From the NCBI RefSeq assembly GCF_900106785.1, contig NZ_LT629843.1, forward strand, positions 114,242-178,241: 64,000 nucleotides of DNA, in the 5' to 3' direction. The position numbers and the translations under genes were made by a program. Shown here in pieces: positions 40,676-52,396 of the stretch. How positions within the stretch are numbered: the stretch's first letter is position 1; each line of letters starts with the position of its first letter. The notes below the pieces were generated by a model. It was not told the origin of the DNA, ran no database searches, and saw only the letters and a list, made by a program, of their open reading frames with translations. The stretch is from Prevotellamassilia timonensis. GTDB lineage: Bacteria; Bacteroidota; Bacteroidia; Bacteroidales; Bacteroidaceae.

Positions 40676-42334
40676 ATGGTACAAAAGAAAAAGAGTGATG
40701 AACAGGACGTGCTGGTAGTCCGTGACGAGAAGACGGGCGAGATCAGCGTCGTCGCCGGACTCAGCAGAGACGGCACACCGAAGCGAGCACCAGCCAAGGC
40801 GGAGAACACGTCCGACTTCCTGCGTTTTGACCGCAACAGTGACTTGATGGACAGTTTCTTTAGAAACTTCTTCCGCCAGTGCAAGGAGCCAAGCCGATTC
40901 GGATTCTACCGCATAGCGGCAGACCAGGTGGAAAACCTGCTTGGCGTGATGAAGGAGTTGCTGAAAGATCCGGAGGCTAACAAGGAGATTCTTTCCGCCC
41001 ACAAGGTTGACACCTCCAATTATGAGAAAGAGGCAAAGCAATCGGAAGGTCAGGCGAAAGAAACCGCATCATCGGACGATGCGTCCAAAACGCAGGCTAA
41101 CACAGAAAAGGAGAATGTATCATCTGAACAAACCAACGAAAAAGAGAACGACATGGAACAGAAACCAGAACAGACCGCAACCGAACAGCAGGCACAGACC
41201 GCTCCGGGTGTAAAGCAGAACCTCATTAGTGGTAACGATGTGAACCTGCAGGAACTTGGTGCCAAATATGGCATAGACTTCAACAGTATGAATGAGAAGG
41301 ATATGAAAGCCCTGCTCAACTACGGCAAGACGGGGCTTGTGATTGTGAAGCCGACCTTCGGCGGTGAACAGATAGAGATACAGGCCCGTCTGTCATTCCG
41401 CAAGGACGATAACGACCAGTTGCAACTCGTGCCGCATTTCGTGCGCAACGAGCCTAAACTCGATGTAGCTTACAAAGGCTATACCTTCACTCCAGAGGAC
41501 AAGAAGAATCTGTTGCAGAACGGCAACCTCGGAAAGGTTGTGGATTTCCCCGACAAGAATACAGGTGAGCTGCGTCCTCATTTCATCAGTATCGACCGTC
41601 TCACCAATGAGATTGTTGACATCCCTACCAACAAGGTGCGCATACCCGATACCATCGGCAAGACACCTATTACCAAGGACGACAAGAGAGTGCTCTACTC
41701 AGGTATTCCGCTTCGCAAGGAGATTGAACTTGCCAACGGGCGCAAGTTCACACCGCTGCTGCAGGTGAATGTGGAACAGCGTGGCGTGGAGTTCGTGCCT
41801 GGCAGCACAAGACAGGCGCAAGGTCAGAAACAGAATGGAGACAAGAAGCAGACCGCTGACAAGCAGGAGCAGAAGGCAGAAGGTGATGCGGGCGGTCAGA
41901 AGAAGCAGCAAGATCCCAACCACTGGCTCAATGAGGACGGGACCATCCGCCGACTCAACACCTATTTCAAGAAGGAACTGACCGAGCAGCAGAAGGACGA
42001 CTATGTGGCAGGCAAGACCATCGAGATCAAGGAAGTGCCCAACAAGAACGGCAGCGGTACCTATACCGCTTATGTGAAGTTCGACTTCAACAAGATGCAG
42101 CCACGTTCCTACCGCAACAACCCCGACCTAAAGCAGGCAAAGGAACAGATTCCGACCAATGAGAACAAGGTACAAGTCGCCGTCAACGAGCAGGGCAAGA
42201 CCCATGAGGCGACCAAGCACACCAAGGAGCCGCTGAGTCCGGGACAGTCTGCGCCAAAGAACGAAAAGCAGCAGAAGGAACAGAACGCCGAGGAACAGAA
42301 GCCAAAGAGAAAGGCAAGAAGCGTGAAGATGTAG
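40676..42334 (+). CDS. DUF4099/DUF3945 protein of Bacteroides-type ICE
   Basis: This 552-residue soluble protein is of unknown biochemical role and common in the front module of Bacteroidetes conjugative elements. An N-terminal region (DVLVVRDEKTGEISVVAGLSRDG) is followed by a Glu/Gln/Lys-rich linker (about 110-175). Next come a DUF4099-like part (VNLQELGAKYGIDFNSMNEKDMKALLNYGKTGLV) and DUF3945-like repeats with GIPLRKEIELANGRKFTPLLQV and HWLNEDGTIRRLNTYFKKELTEQQ. The end is another low-complexity basic stretch. It begins 31 bases after the HTH gene and precedes topB. Confidence 0.8.
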   Translation: MVQKKKSDEQDVLVVRDEKTGEISVVAGLSRDGTPKRAPAKAENTSDFLRFDRNSDLMDSFFRNFFRQCKEPSRFGFYRIAADQVENLLGVMKELLKDPEANKEILSAHKVDTSNYEKEAKQSEGQAKETASSDDASKTQANTEKENVSSEQTNEKENDMEQKPEQTATEQQAQTAPGVKQNLISGNDVNLQELGAKYGIDFNSMNEKDMKALLNYGKTGLVIVKPTFGGEQIEIQARLSFRKDDNDQLQLVPHFVRNEPKLDVAYKGYTFTPEDKKNLLQNGNLGKVVDFPDKNTGELRPHFISIDRLTNEIVDIPTNKVRIPDTIGKTPITKDDKRVLYSGIPLRKEIELANGRKFTPLLQVNVEQRGVEFVPGSTRQAQGQKQNGDKKQTADKQEQKAEGDAGGQKKQQDPNHWLNEDGTIRRLNTYFKKELTEQQKDDYVAGKTIEIKEVPNKNGSGTYTAYVKFDFNKMQPRSYRNNPDLKQAKEQIPTNENKVQVAVNEQGKTHEATKHTKEPLSPGQSAPKNEKQQKEQNAEEQKPKRKARSVKM

Positions 42335-42432
42335 TTGCCGCCACTTGATCCACAGAGTTAATCATCCATCATAACAACCGACATCTGCGACCGTCTATCC
42401 CATGGTTGCGGATGTCACAAAAACAACAGACA

Positions 42433-44589
42433 ATGAAGACAATCATCGCAGAGAAACCAAGTGTAGCCAAGGAAATCGCCCACATTGTAGGAGCTGACAA
42501 GCGTGAGGAAGGCTATATGCAGGGCAATGGCTATTATGTGACATGGGCATTCGGACATTTAGTGCAGCCTGCCATGCCGGAAACCTACGGCATGAAGGGA
42601 TTCCATGCAGAGAATCTGCCTGTGATTCCCGACCCGTTCGTTCTTGTTCCCCGACAAGTCAAGACTGAGAACGGCTACAAACCAGATGCAGGTGTGCTTG
42701 CCCAGATTAAAATTATCGGCAAGCTGTTTGACAGCAGTGAGCGCATTATCGTAGCAACCGATGCCGGACGTGAGGGAGAGTTGATTTTCCGATACCTCTA
42801 TGCGTATCTCGGTTGCAGGAAGCCTTTCGACCGTCTCTGGATCAGTTCGCTTACGGACACCGCCATCCGTGAGGGACTTCAGAACCTCACGGACGGCAAG
42901 GAGTATGACAATCTCTATCATGCAGCCAAGGCACGAAGTGAGGCAGACTGGCTCGTCGGCATCAACGGCACACAAGCCCTGACGATAGCTGCAGGACGTG
43001 GCACCTATTCCGTAGGTCGTGTGCAGACCCCGACCCTTGGCATGGTGTGCGAACGCTATTGGGAACACAAGCGTTTCGAGTCGAAACCGTTCTGGCAGGT
43101 ACACTTCGGTGTGGTTGATGCAGACAGTGGCAATATACTGAAGTTCACATCAGTCAACCGCTGGACAGACAAAGCTACCGCAACCGATATATATAATAAG
43201 GTGAAAGAAACAGGTTCTGTCATCATCACAAAGATCGCAACCAGGCGAAAGGTGGAGAAGGCACCGCTCCTTTACGACCTCACCACCTTGCAGAAAGAAG
43301 CCAATTCCCAGCATGGCTTCACGGCAGAGCATACACTCTCCATCGCCCAGAAACTCTACGAGGCAAAGTTCATCACCTATCCAAGAACATCAAGCCGCTA
43401 TATTTCGGATGATGTATTTGCCACCCTTCCCAAACTCTTCAAGAATCTGGAGAATCATTCGGAATATGGAGAAAAAGTGAAACTCTTGCCTGGCAGTGAG
43501 GACTACTGCAAGAACAGCGTGAATGCCGCCAAGGTGACCGATCACCATGCCCTGCTCATCACAGAAAATGCAGCCATTGGTCTTTTCAAGGACGAGAAGA
43601 TCGTTTATGACATGATATTGTGCCGGATGATTGAAGCGTTCTCGGCAGACTGCATCAAGGACATCACATCCGTATCGGCGCAAGTGGATCATGAAGTCGA
43701 ATTTGGCATCAGTGGCTCCATCATCCGACAGACTGGCTGGCGAGCGTTGTCGCTCAAGGAAAAGAACAAAAGGCAGGACAAGGATGCAGACGCAACAGAC
43801 AATGAGGTCAAGGAGCAATTCATTCCCAACTGGCAAGAAGGACAGCATATCACTCTTTCTGGCTGCACCATCACGGAGGGCAAGACCAAACCGAAGCCAT
43901 TGCATACGGAATCCACATTGCTTGCAGCAATGGAGACCGCAGGCAAAGAGATAGAAGATGATACGATGCGCCAGGCAATGAAGGACAGCGGTATTGGCAC
44001 ACCTGCCACACGTGCCGCCATCATCGAGACCTTGCTCAAACGAGAGTATATGGTGCGCCAGCAGAAGAAACTTGTGCCGACGGAAAAAGGACTCGCCCTG
44101 CATTCCGTGGTGAAGAACATGGCGATTGCCAATGTGGAGATGACGGGCAAATGGGAGGCGGAACTTGCCAAGATTGAACGAGGTGAAGCAAGTGCAGACG
44201 GGTTCACCCATAGTATCGAAGGTTATACCCGTGAAATCACTGCGGAGCTGTTAGGTTGTGACAGACTTTTCAGCCACAAGGATTCCGGCTGCCAGTGTCC
44301 TAAATGCAAGCAAGGTACCATGCAGTTCTTCGGAAAGGTAGTAAGATGCAGCAACAAGGAGTGCGGTATGCCAGTGTTCAAGCAGGTAGCAGGAAAGTTG
44401 CTCACTGATGCCGACATCACCGACTTGCTTACCAAGGGCAAGACCAGAACGCTCAATGGTTTTATCAGTAAGCAAGGCAAACCTTTCTCCGCAGCCATAG
44501 CCTTTGACGAGAATTTCAACACGAAATTCGTCTTTGCAGAGCGCAAAACAGCAGAAAAGCGAGGAAATGTGAAGAGATACAAGAAATAG
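42433..44589 (+). CDS. topB: DNA topoisomerase III-type (type IA)
   Basis: This 718-residue type IA topoisomerase relaxes and decatenates DNA through a 5'-phosphotyrosyl link. The TOPRIM domain starts MKTIIAEKPSVAKEIAHIVG and has ATDAGREGELIFRYL (about 114-128). The catalytic Tyr316 sits in KFITYPRTSSRYIS. The second signature GIGTPATRAAIIETLLKREY lies near 520-540. A C-terminal zinc ribbon has CPKCKQGTMQFF and CSNKECGMPVF. An upstream in-frame ATG at 42406 is less likely than 42433. In CTnDOT-like elements a topoisomerase of this kind (exc) is linked to excision and transfer. Confidence 0.95.
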   Translation: MKTIIAEKPSVAKEIAHIVGADKREEGYMQGNGYYVTWAFGHLVQPAMPETYGMKGFHAENLPVIPDPFVLVPRQVKTENGYKPDAGVLAQIKIIGKLFDSSERIIVATDAGREGELIFRYLYAYLGCRKPFDRLWISSLTDTAIREGLQNLTDGKEYDNLYHAAKARSEADWLVGINGTQALTIAAGRGTYSVGRVQTPTLGMVCERYWEHKRFESKPFWQVHFGVVDADSGNILKFTSVNRWTDKATATDIYNKVKETGSVIITKIATRRKVEKAPLLYDLTTLQKEANSQHGFTAEHTLSIAQKLYEAKFITYPRTSSRYISDDVFATLPKLFKNLENHSEYGEKVKLLPGSEDYCKNSVNAAKVTDHHALLITENAAIGLFKDEKIVYDMILCRMIEAFSADCIKDITSVSAQVDHEVEFGISGSIIRQTGWRALSLKEKNKRQDKDADATDNEVKEQFIPNWQEGQHITLSGCTITEGKTKPKPLHTESTLLAAMETAGKEIEDDTMRQAMKDSGIGTPATRAAIIETLLKREYMVRQQKKLVPTEKGLALHSVVKNMAIANVEMTGKWEAELAKIERGEASADGFTHSIEGYTREITAELLGCDRLFSHKDSGCQCPKCKQGTMQFFGKVVRCSNKECGMPVFKQVAGKLLTDADITDLLTKGKTRTLNGFISKQGKPFSAAIAFDENFNTKFVFAERKTAEKRGNVKRYKK

Positions 44590-44669
44590 TTTGTATCTTT
44601 GCCACCGAAACATGGTTCATAAATGGTGTCTTGATTCAGGATGCTTTTATTTACTGTGGATTAAGTGGC

Positions 44670-44702
44670 GGCACTCGGAGGGATACCGAGTGCCTTTTTC
44701 TT
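44670..44702 (+). terminator. Hairpin upstream of the DUF1896 gene
   Basis: GGCACTCGG pairs with CCGAGTGCC around AGGGATA, followed by TTTTTC. It looks like an intrinsic terminator or attenuator 70 bases upstream of the DUF1896 start. A TATCTTTG box lies before it at 44594-44601, so it may act as an attenuator of that promoter. Confidence 0.6.
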
Positions 44703-44768
44703 GCTTTCAACAAACATCAACCGCCATCCACGGTTTATTATTCACCACTTAATCCATTCAACAGACAA

Positions 44769-45218
44769 ATGAACAGAAAGAAACAGGCACAGACAGAACT
44801 GTCCTATTACGGACTGTACCTCTTGAACCACCTCAGAGAGAACCGTTTTCCACAAGCCAACGATGCGGACTTTATCCGCGAACGTGCTGACCATGCCGCA
44901 GAAGTATATGAGCAGGCACGGCGTGATGCCCTCTTTGCCGATGCGGCACAAGAGCTTGCCATGTCAGCATTGCTGAAAGGTCTCCGCTTTTCCAAGTACA
45001 GCATCCTGTACGATGTAGTTGACCGTGAGTTTCCCCTGGAGGTAGCAGTAGAAGACCAGGAAGCGTTTGTCAAGAACCTCCTGTCTCTGGTTGACAACGT
45101 GTATTCCATTTACGACCTCACCGATGACGATTTTGCCCAGTCACCGGACTACGACCAGCTCTATACAGAGTTGACTGGAGCCGTAGCCCTTTTCATAGAG
45201 TCAAATGGCGTACAATAG
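44769..45218 (+). CDS. DUF1896 family protein
   Basis: This 149-residue protein typical of Bacteroides conjugative elements has unknown function. It begins [29 protein letters not shown], as family members do. An earlier in-frame ATG at 44631 would run through the hairpin and is rejected. The body is acidic and helical ([41 protein letters not shown]). Its stop overlaps the start of the methylase-helicase gene by 14 bases, so the two proteins are made together. Confidence 0.85.
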   Translation: MNRKKQAQTELSYYGLYLLNHLRENRFPQANDADFIRERADHAAEVYEQARRDALFADAAQELAMSALLKGLRFSKYSILYDVVDREFPLEVAVEDQEAFVKNLLSLVDNVYSIYDLTDDDFAQSPDYDQLYTELTGAVALFIESNGVQ

Positions 45219-48200
45219 AAAACAACGGCTGAACGACAACATCAAGGCGATAGAGACAGCATTCATCCTTGACAGGGAACAGCGCACGCCGACTGCCCGT
45301 GAGCGTCTCCTTCTGGAGCGTTACTGCGGATTCGGTGGATTGAAGTGCATCCTGAACCCTGCCAGGGAACTGGCGGATGCCGTCCATTGGGCAAAGTCAG
45401 ACCTTGAATTGTTTGCTCCAACAGTGGAGCTGCATAGACTTATCCGTGAAAACAGCAAGAATGAAAGCGAGTACAAACAGTTGATGGACAGTCTGAAACA
45501 GTCTGTCCTCACGGCATTCTACACGCCGTCAGCCGTTACGGAGGCTCTGGCGGATGTGTTGAAAGAGCATCAGATTATCCCCGAAAAGGTGCTTGAACCC
45601 TCGGCAGGCATCGGTGCCTTTGTCGATTCCGTCTTGGATAACAATTCCAAGGCAGACATTATGGCATTTGAAAAAGACCTGCTTACGGGAAAGATACTCC
45701 GCCATCTGCACCCGGAGCAGAAAGTGCGCATAGAGGGATTCGAGAAGATAGAAAAGCCTTTCAATGACTACTTCGACCTCGCCATCTCAAATATTCCCTT
45801 TGGCGATGTTGCCGTATTTGATCCGTCTTATACAGCCATGAAAGGCATGAGGGCACTTGTCACCAGACGCATACACAACTACTTCTTTGTCAAGGCTCTT
45901 GATACGGTAAGGGATGGTGGGTTGGTTGCCTTCATCACCTCACAAGGCGTATTGAATGCCAAAAATAACAGTGCCGCGCGTTTTATGATGCTCTATCATG
46001 CTGATCTCGTGTCAGCGATTCGTCTTCCCAACAACCTGTTCACGGAAAATGCCAATACGGAAGTGGGCAGTGACCTCATCATTCTGCAGAAAAATACCCA
46101 AAAGGAGTCGCTGCGAGGAGACGACAACCTGCTTGATACTGTCTATAATGACGAGAACCGCATTCCGACAAACAACTACTTTCTGGAGCATCCGGAACGC
46201 ATTATCCATACAACAGCAAAGTTGGATACTGACCCGTTCGGCAAGCCTGCAATGATATACACGCATGAGGATGGTGTGGAAGGCATTGCAGAGGATTTGC
46301 GAAAGATGCTCCATGAAGACTTTAAGAAGAACCTCAATTTGAACCGATACTTGGGGATAGAGGAAACAAAGGCAGAGGAAGTTAAGGAGGTTAAAGAAAC
46401 AGAAAAGATAGAAAAAACAGAGAAGATAAAGCCTTCCATTGAGGAAAAGCAGAACGCTACGGTAGTATCCTTGCAAAAGCAGGAAAAGCCTACTGATGAT
46501 GCAGAGCTATCCCAAAAGTTCAATCATCAGCAACCGCCAGTCCAAATGACTCTGTTTGACCTTTGGGGAATGGAAGAAGAAAAACGTCTGATTGTCCATT
46601 CTACGAAGAAGAAAGCAGAGGTAACAGTGGGTGCTGCCGCCAAGAAAGTGTCAAGGAAGAGAGCAAGTCCGTTGGTAAAAAGCGTAAATCCGACTTTTGA
46701 AGTTGTGACAAAGCCTGTGGAAAAAGAAGAAAAGCCTTCGTTGACAGATGCAAAAGAGCAGGAAACAGCACAGGAGACAAAACCAATCCTGTCTGGGGAT
46801 GAGCCATACGCAAGCATCTCTTGGGAAGAGAATCCGCCAATCAACGGCTTTTACGAGATGATGATGACCATGGCTCCCGAAGACAGGGTGCTGCTGCGCC
46901 AAAAGGCGGAACTGCACCGTCAGGAACAACTCAAGGCTTTGGGCGTTGAAGATACGCTTGATCCGAAGTTCAAGCCGCCGATGGAGCCGATAGAAGTTCT
47001 TAAAGTTCAAATCGGGCATGAGCAGTCGAAAGGGAATGAGGCAAAAGAAGATTCCAAGACTCAGAACACATTGAAAGAAACAGATCATGAGCGGGAACAA
47101 CAAAAAGAGCAAGAAAGAAAGCGAGAAGAGCTGGCAAAGAAGAAAGAGGATGCTATGAAGCCCCGTCCATTTGATGAGAAACTGGATTGTTTTCATCGTG
47201 AGGGTTCTATGGTGCTCGACTCTGCCAGAAACGTCGGTGTATTGAAAGACCTTACCAAGTATGGTGCTACCTTCATGCCGTTGGATCTGAATATGGAGCA
47301 GAAAGAAAAGGCAGTCTTGTATATCGCCCTCCGTGATGCCTATCAGAAACTTTACACCTATGAAGCGGAAGAACAGACGGAAAACAAGCAGATGCGTGAG
47401 AGTCTGAATGTCTATTATGACGCTTTCTTCATCCGCTTCGGCAACCTCAATGCCAAGCAGAACGTGAAGTTCATCCTCATGGATGCCTCAGGGCGCGACA
47501 TGCTGTCGTTGGAACGGGTAGAAAACGGACAGTTCACAAAGTCAGACATCTTCGACCACCCGGTCTCTTTTTCGCTTGACGAGGTCAGTCATGTGGATTC
47601 TCCAGAGGAAGCGCTCACCGCCTCACTCAACAAGTTCGGCCGTATCGACTTGCCGTATATGACAGAATTATCGGATATGCCGGAACCGGAACTGACGGAA
47701 GCGCTTAAAGGGCGCATCTATTACAATCCGCTCATAGACGGCTACGAGATAGCCGACCGCTTCATTGCTGGCAATGTCATAGAGAAAGCGGAGCGTATAG
47801 AAGAATGGCTGAAGGAAAATCCAGACCATGCAATCGTGAGGGAGTCGTTGGAAGCCTTGAAGGCAAGCATTCCCGAACCGATAGCCTTTGAGGACCTGGA
47901 CTTCAACTTCGGTGAGCGTTGGATACCTACAGGTGTGTATTCCGCTTACATGAGCCACCTATTCAATACACAGGTCAGCATCGTCTATTCCGACAGCATG
48001 GACGAATATTCGGCAAAATGCAGTATGAAGACCATGGCCATCACGGATGAGTATATGGTGAAGGGATATTACCGCCACTATGACGGCATGAGTCTTCTGA
48101 AACATGCCCTGCACAACACCTGTCCCGACATGATGAAGAGCATCGGTGAGGATGAACACGGCAACGACATCAAGGTGCGTGACAGCGAGGGCATACAGCT

Positions 48201-49977
48201 CGCCAATGCCAAGATTGACGAAATCCGCAACGGGTTCACTGAATGGCTGGAGGAGCAGTCTGACTCTTTTAAGGAACGCTTGACCACAATGTACAACCGG
48301 AAGTTTAACTGCTTCGTGCGTCCGAAGTATGACGGTTCTCACCAGACCTTCCCCGGCTTGGACTTGAAAGCCCTTGGCGGAAAGTATGGTGTCAAGAGTG
48401 TGTACCCAAGTCAGAAGGACTGTGTATGGATGCTTTTGCAGAACGGCGGCGGGATATGTGATCACGAGGTCGGTACTGGCAAAACCCTCATCATGTGCAT
48501 GGCTGCGCATGAGATGAAACGCCTCGGTATGGCTCACAAGCCGATGATTATCGGACTAAAAGCCAATGTGGCGGAGATAGCCGCCACCTATCAGACAGCT
48601 TATCCCCATGCGAGGATACTCTATGCCTCGGAGAAGGACTTTTCCACCAAGAACCGTGTCAGTTTCTTCAACAACATCAAGAACAACGACTATGACTGTG
48701 TAATCATGTCGCATGACCAGTTCGGGAAGATACCGCAATCGCCAGAACTCCAACGGCAGATACTGCAGGCGGAGCTTGATACCGTGGAGGAAAACTTGGA
48801 GGTGATACGTACGCAGGGCAAAGACGTGTCGAGGGGAATGCTCAAAGGCTTGGAAAAGCGGAAGCAGAATCTGGAGGTGAAGTTGCAGAAGATAGCCTAC
48901 AGCATCGAGCAGCGCACCGATGATGTAGTGGATTTCCGCATGATGGGCATCGACCACTTGTTTGTGGACGAGAGCCACCAGTTCAAGAACCTCATGTTCA
49001 ACACCCGTCACGACCGTGTGGCAGGACTTGGCAACAGCGAGGGAAGCCAGAAGGCACTCAACATGCTCTTTGCTATCCGTACCATACAGGAGCGGACAGG
49101 CAGAGATCTTGGAGCGACATTCCTGTCGGGAACAACCATCAGTAACTCACTGACTGAGTTGTATCTGCTCTTCAAGTACCTGCGCCCCAAGGAACTGGAG
49201 CTTCAGGACATCCGCTGTTTCGATGCGTGGGCGGCAATCTTCGCCAAGAAAACTACCGACTTCGAGTTTAACGTCACCAACAACATCGTACAGAAGGAAC
49301 GTTTCCGATACTTCATCAAGGTACCGGAGCTTGCTGCTTTCTACAACGAGATAACCGACTATCGCACGGCGGAGGCAGTTGGTGTGGACAGACCACAGAA
49401 GAACGAGATTCTTCATAACATACCACCGACACCCGAGCAGGAGGACTTCATCCAAAAGCTGATGGAGTTTGCCAAGACGGGTGATGCCACCATCCTCGGC
49501 AGACTGCCACTGTCAGAAACGGAAGAGAAGGCAAAGATGCTCATAGCCACGGACTATGCCCGAAAGATGGCTCTCGACATGCGCATGATAGACCCGACTT
49601 GTGAGGACCATCCCGACAACAAGGCGAGCCATTGTGCCAAGATGATAGCCGACTACTATCACCGTTACGACGGTCATAAGGGCACGCAGTTCGTGTTCTC
49701 AGACTTGGGAACATATCGACCGGGCGAATGGAACGTGTATTCTGAAATCAAGCGTAAGCTGATAGAGGATTACGGCATACCGTCGTCTGAAATCCGCTTC
49801 ATTCAGGAGTGCAAGAACGAGAGGGCAAGAAAGGCGGTGATAGCAGCCATGAACGAGGGTTCGGTACGAGTATTGTTCGGCTCCACATCTATGTTAGGTA
49901 CAGGCGTAAATGCACAAAAAAGGTGTGTTGCTATTCATCATTTGGACACACCGTGGGTGCGACATGAAGTCGCATAG
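45205..49977 (+). CDS. Giant N6-methylase/SNF2-type helicase, exon 1 (split by group II intron)
   Basis: This is the 5' part of an ICE gene whose spliced product would be about 1929 residues. The true exon ends at 49956 after codon 1584 (HHLDTPW); the ORF then runs seven codons into the intron. The N-terminal methyltransferase has motif [16 protein letters not shown] (about 131) and [12 protein letters not shown] (about 195) in place of NPPF/Y. A long charged linker (about 390-680) follows. The helicase half has [20 protein letters not shown] (GTGKT 1090-1094), [10 protein letters not shown] (DESH about 1255-1258) and [15 protein letters not shown]. Such proteins travel with Bacteroidetes conjugative elements; a role in protecting or processing transferred DNA is inferred. 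Confidence 0.85.
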   Translation: MAYNRKQRLNDNIKAIETAFILDREQRTPTARERLLLERYCGFGGLKCILNPARELADAVHWAKSDLELFAPTVELHRLIRENSKNESEYKQLMDSLKQSVLTAFYTPSAVTEALADVLKEHQIIPEKVLEPSAGIGAFVDSVLDNNSKADIMAFEKDLLTGKILRHLHPEQKVRIEGFEKIEKPFNDYFDLAISNIPFGDVAVFDPSYTAMKGMRALVTRRIHNYFFVKALDTVRDGGLVAFITSQGVLNAKNNSAARFMMLYHADLVSAIRLPNNLFTENANTEVGSDLIILQKNTQKESLRGDDNLLDTVYNDENRIPTNNYFLEHPERIIHTTAKLDTDPFGKPAMIYTHEDGVEGIAEDLRKMLHEDFKKNLNLNRYLGIEETKAEEVKEVKETEKIEKTEKIKPSIEEKQNATVVSLQKQEKPTDDAELSQKFNHQQPPVQMTLFDLWGMEEEKRLIVHSTKKKAEVTVGAAAKKVSRKRASPLVKSVNPTFEVVTKPVEKEEKPSLTDAKEQETAQETKPILSGDEPYASISWEENPPINGFYEMMMTMAPEDRVLLRQKAELHRQEQLKALGVEDTLDPKFKPPMEPIEVLKVQIGHEQSKGNEAKEDSKTQNTLKETDHEREQQKEQERKREELAKKKEDAMKPRPFDEKLDCFHREGSMVLDSARNVGVLKDLTKYGATFMPLDLNMEQKEKAVLYIALRDAYQKLYTYEAEEQTENKQMRESLNVYYDAFFIRFGNLNAKQNVKFILMDASGRDMLSLERVENGQFTKSDIFDHPVSFSLDEVSHVDSPEEALTASLNKFGRIDLPYMTELSDMPEPELTEALKGRIYYNPLIDGYEIADRFIAGNVIEKAERIEEWLKENPDHAIVRESLEALKASIPEPIAFEDLDFNFGERWIPTGVYSAYMSHLFNTQVSIVYSDSMDEYSAKCSMKTMAITDEYMVKGYYRHYDGMSLLKHALHNTCPDMMKSIGEDEHGNDIKVRDSEGIQLANAKIDEIRNGFTEWLEEQSDSFKERLTTMYNRKFNCFVRPKYDGSHQTFPGLDLKALGGKYGVKSVYPSQKDCVWMLLQNGGGICDHEVGTGKTLIMCMAAHEMKRLGMAHKPMIIGLKANVAEIAATYQTAYPHARILYASEKDFSTKNRVSFFNNIKNNDYDCVIMSHDQFGKIPQSPELQRQILQAELDTVEENLEVIRTQGKDVSRGMLKGLEKRKQNLEVKLQKIAYSIEQRTDDVVDFRMMGIDHLFVDESHQFKNLMFNTRHDRVAGLGNSEGSQKALNMLFAIRTIQERTGRDLGATFLSGTTISNSLTELYLLFKYLRPKELELQDIRCFDAWAAIFAKKTTDFEFNVTNNIVQKERFRYFIKVPELAAFYNEITDYRTAEAVGVDRPQKNEILHNIPPTPEQEDFIQKLMEFAKTGDATILGRLPLSETEEKAKMLIATDYARKMALDMRMIDPTCEDHPDNKASHCAKMIADYYHRYDGHKGTQFVFSDLGTYRPGEWNVYSEIKRKLIEDYGIPSSEIRFIQECKNERARKAVIAAMNEGSVRVLFGSTSMLGTGVNAQKRCVAIHHLDTPWVRHEVA

Positions 49978-50633
49978 ATAATTGTTGGAATGATACTTTA
50001 AGTATCAGTTTTAACCCGCTGTTCCGTCAGCGGTAGCCTACCGACCGATGCACCTTAATGTTGTATTAAGCGGTCGGGACAAAGTACGCTTTCACAAGAC
50101 AAGACAGAACCGTGAGGGGAAGTCAAGTATGGTTAGTATCATACCGTAGAGTGGCGAGGCTGGATAGTATGGTTAGCGTAAGCGAACTGTTAGTAAACTT
50201 CGTAATGTCGTAAAAGAGTGCAAGATACTGATACACTCTACCCAAAATGGGATGCGGTCAGATAATCCTCTCCATGGTAGGATTACACGGATGTAAAGAC
50301 CGTCGGAGGATGAGACAGGACCTAACCTATCCGTTAGTTATCTATGTGGAACATGGTAAGCCTGTACATCTCCTGTCAGACAAAAGACAGGTAAGCTGAA
50401 AGTAATGGATGCTGAATGATGTGCAGGTATAAGATAACAGAGAAAGCGAATGCCGTTCTGTAATGGGACGGATAGGGTTTGAGCCACTTATCACGAGTTG
50501 ACAAGGGACAACATCAACCTACCACGAAAGTGGGCAGACTTCTGTGGTAATGTTTGGGAGGCAAATACCCAACATTAGCCAAATGGTAATTCTTTACAAT
50601 AAACTTTTAGAACTTTTTAAAGTAGGAATGCAA

Positions 50634-52319
50634 ATGAACGATAAAATCAAAGAAAATCTCCTCGACCAATCGTGTGCGCCGACTGACAACCTGCAATCAA
50701 ATTGGGACAGAATAGACTGGACTAAGGCGGAGCAAGCTGTTAAGAAGCTTCAAGCTCGTATTGTAAAGGCTCAGAAGGAAGGCAGACATAACAAGGTGAA
50801 AGCCTTGCAATGGACGCTTACCCACTCTTTTTACGCAAAAGCCTTAGCCGTAAAGAGGGTTACTTCTAACGGGGGTGGTTGTACTCCTGGGGTTGACAAA
50901 GAAATATGGGATACCCCTAAAGCTAAAATGCAAGCAATAACCCAACTCAAACGCAGAGGCTACCAGCCAATGCCGCTGAGAAGAGTTCATATCAAGAAGA
51001 GCAACGGCAAACTGCGACCGTTGGGAATACCGACAATGAAAGACAGAGCCATGCAAGCACTCTATCTTATGGCATTGGAGCCTGTATCAGAAACTACAGC
51101 TGATACTCGTTCATACGGTTTCCGCAAGGAACGCTGCTGTATGGATGCAATACAGCAATGTCATAACATTCTCCGAAAGGGATATTCTCCCGAATGGATT
51201 TTGGAGGGTGACATAAAAGGGTGTTTTGACCATATCAGCCATGAGTGGTTACTTGCCAATATCCCAATGGATAAGGCAATACTCCGAAAATGGTTGAAAT
51301 GTGGCTATGTTTTCAACAAGCAAATGTTCCCGACCGAGGAAGGAACACCGCAAGGTGGTATAATTTCTCCGACACTTGCCAATATGACTTTGGACGGATT
51401 GCAGAAAGCTCTTGCAGATAGATATAAGCGCCATCATGTTAATGGTAAGTTGTATTCACCAATGGTGAACCTTGTACGTTATGCGGATGATTTTATCATC
51501 ACTTGCGAGAACAAGGAAACTCTTGAAAATGAAATCAAGCCATTGGTTGCTGAATTTATGTCTGAAAGAGGTCTGACCTTATCAGAGGAAAAGACGGTGA
51601 TAACCAACGTGCATGACGGTTTTGATTTTCTTGGCTTTAATATCCGCAAATACGGCAAGGACATATTGACCAAGCCGACAAAGAAATCCGAGAAACGCTT
51701 TATGGAGAATATCCGTAAGGTAATTAAGGAGAACAAGGGTTGCAGACAGGAGTCGTTAATCAGAATGTTGAACTCTAAAATCCGAGGATGGGGAGGTTAT
51801 TATCAGCATGGAGCGACACGTGATTCATTTCACAGAATCGACCATCAGATATTCCTCTCACTATGGCAATGGGCAAAACGCCGTCATTCCAAGAAAGGGA
51901 AACGGTGGATAAAAGACCGATATTGGCATGACATTCGAGGGAACAAATGGACTTTCGCTTCAAAATTCAAGAAACCAAACGGAAAGGAAGACCAATTGAC
52001 ATTATTGTCTCTGACTTCATCGTTTCCATTCCTGCAATACACGCAGATTAAAGGAGACATGAACCCGTTTGATGCAGACTGTCGTCTGTACTTCTATAAA
52101 AGAAAGAAGTCGAAAATGCTTGTTACGCTAAAAGGACGCAAGTCACTGCTGTACCTATGGGAAAAGCAAGGACGCAAATGTCCTATATGCGGTGAGCCTA
52201 TTGATACGCACAAGGCATGGAATGTCATGCCAACCGTTCAAAACGGAAAGAAATGCAATCTGTTGGTTCATGATGAATGTTTTAAATTATCCCGCAAATC
52301 AAATGGAAACAAGAAGTAG
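50634..52319 (+). CDS. ltrA: Group II intron reverse transcriptase/maturase (variant HNH)
   Basis: This intron-encoded protein of 561 residues helps splicing and copies the intron into DNA. RT blocks: RRVHIKKSNGKLRPLGIPTMKDR, WILEGDIKGCFDHISHEWL, GTPQGGIISPTLANM, and the catalytic YADD in LVRYADDFIITCENKE. The maturase (X) domain follows with NSKIRGWGGYYQHGAT. The C-terminal endonuclease zone has CPICGEPIDTHKAWN and NLLVHDECFKLS, but the usual HHI-P between them is missing (WNVMPTVQ), so cleavage activity may be altered. An in-frame ATG at 50544 adds 30 residues; MNDKIKENLL at 50634 fits homologues better. Confidence 0.93.
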   Translation: MNDKIKENLLDQSCAPTDNLQSNWDRIDWTKAEQAVKKLQARIVKAQKEGRHNKVKALQWTLTHSFYAKALAVKRVTSNGGGCTPGVDKEIWDTPKAKMQAITQLKRRGYQPMPLRRVHIKKSNGKLRPLGIPTMKDRAMQALYLMALEPVSETTADTRSYGFRKERCCMDAIQQCHNILRKGYSPEWILEGDIKGCFDHISHEWLLANIPMDKAILRKWLKCGYVFNKQMFPTEEGTPQGGIISPTLANMTLDGLQKALADRYKRHHVNGKLYSPMVNLVRYADDFIITCENKETLENEIKPLVAEFMSERGLTLSEEKTVITNVHDGFDFLGFNIRKYGKDILTKPTKKSEKRFMENIRKVIKENKGCRQESLIRMLNSKIRGWGGYYQHGATRDSFHRIDHQIFLSLWQWAKRRHSKKGKRWIKDRYWHDIRGNKWTFASKFKKPNGKEDQLTLLSLTSSFPFLQYTQIKGDMNPFDADCRLYFYKRKKSKMLVTLKGRKSLLYLWEKQGRKCPICGEPIDTHKAWNVMPTVQNGKKCNLLVHDECFKLSRKSNGNKK

Positions 52320-52362
52320 TTTGAGCCGGTCTCTGCATACAAACAGAGGCTTAGAAAAGCTT

Positions 52363-52396
52363 GAGCCGTATGAGGGGAAACTCTCATGTACGGTTC
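52363..52396 (+). ncRNA. Group II intron domain V
   Basis: GAGCCGTATGAGGGGAAACT continues CTCATGTACGGTTC, the conserved catalytic hairpin (GAGCCGTAT... GTACGGTTC with a GAAA loop). Domain VI follows and ends at 52437. Confidence 0.9.
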
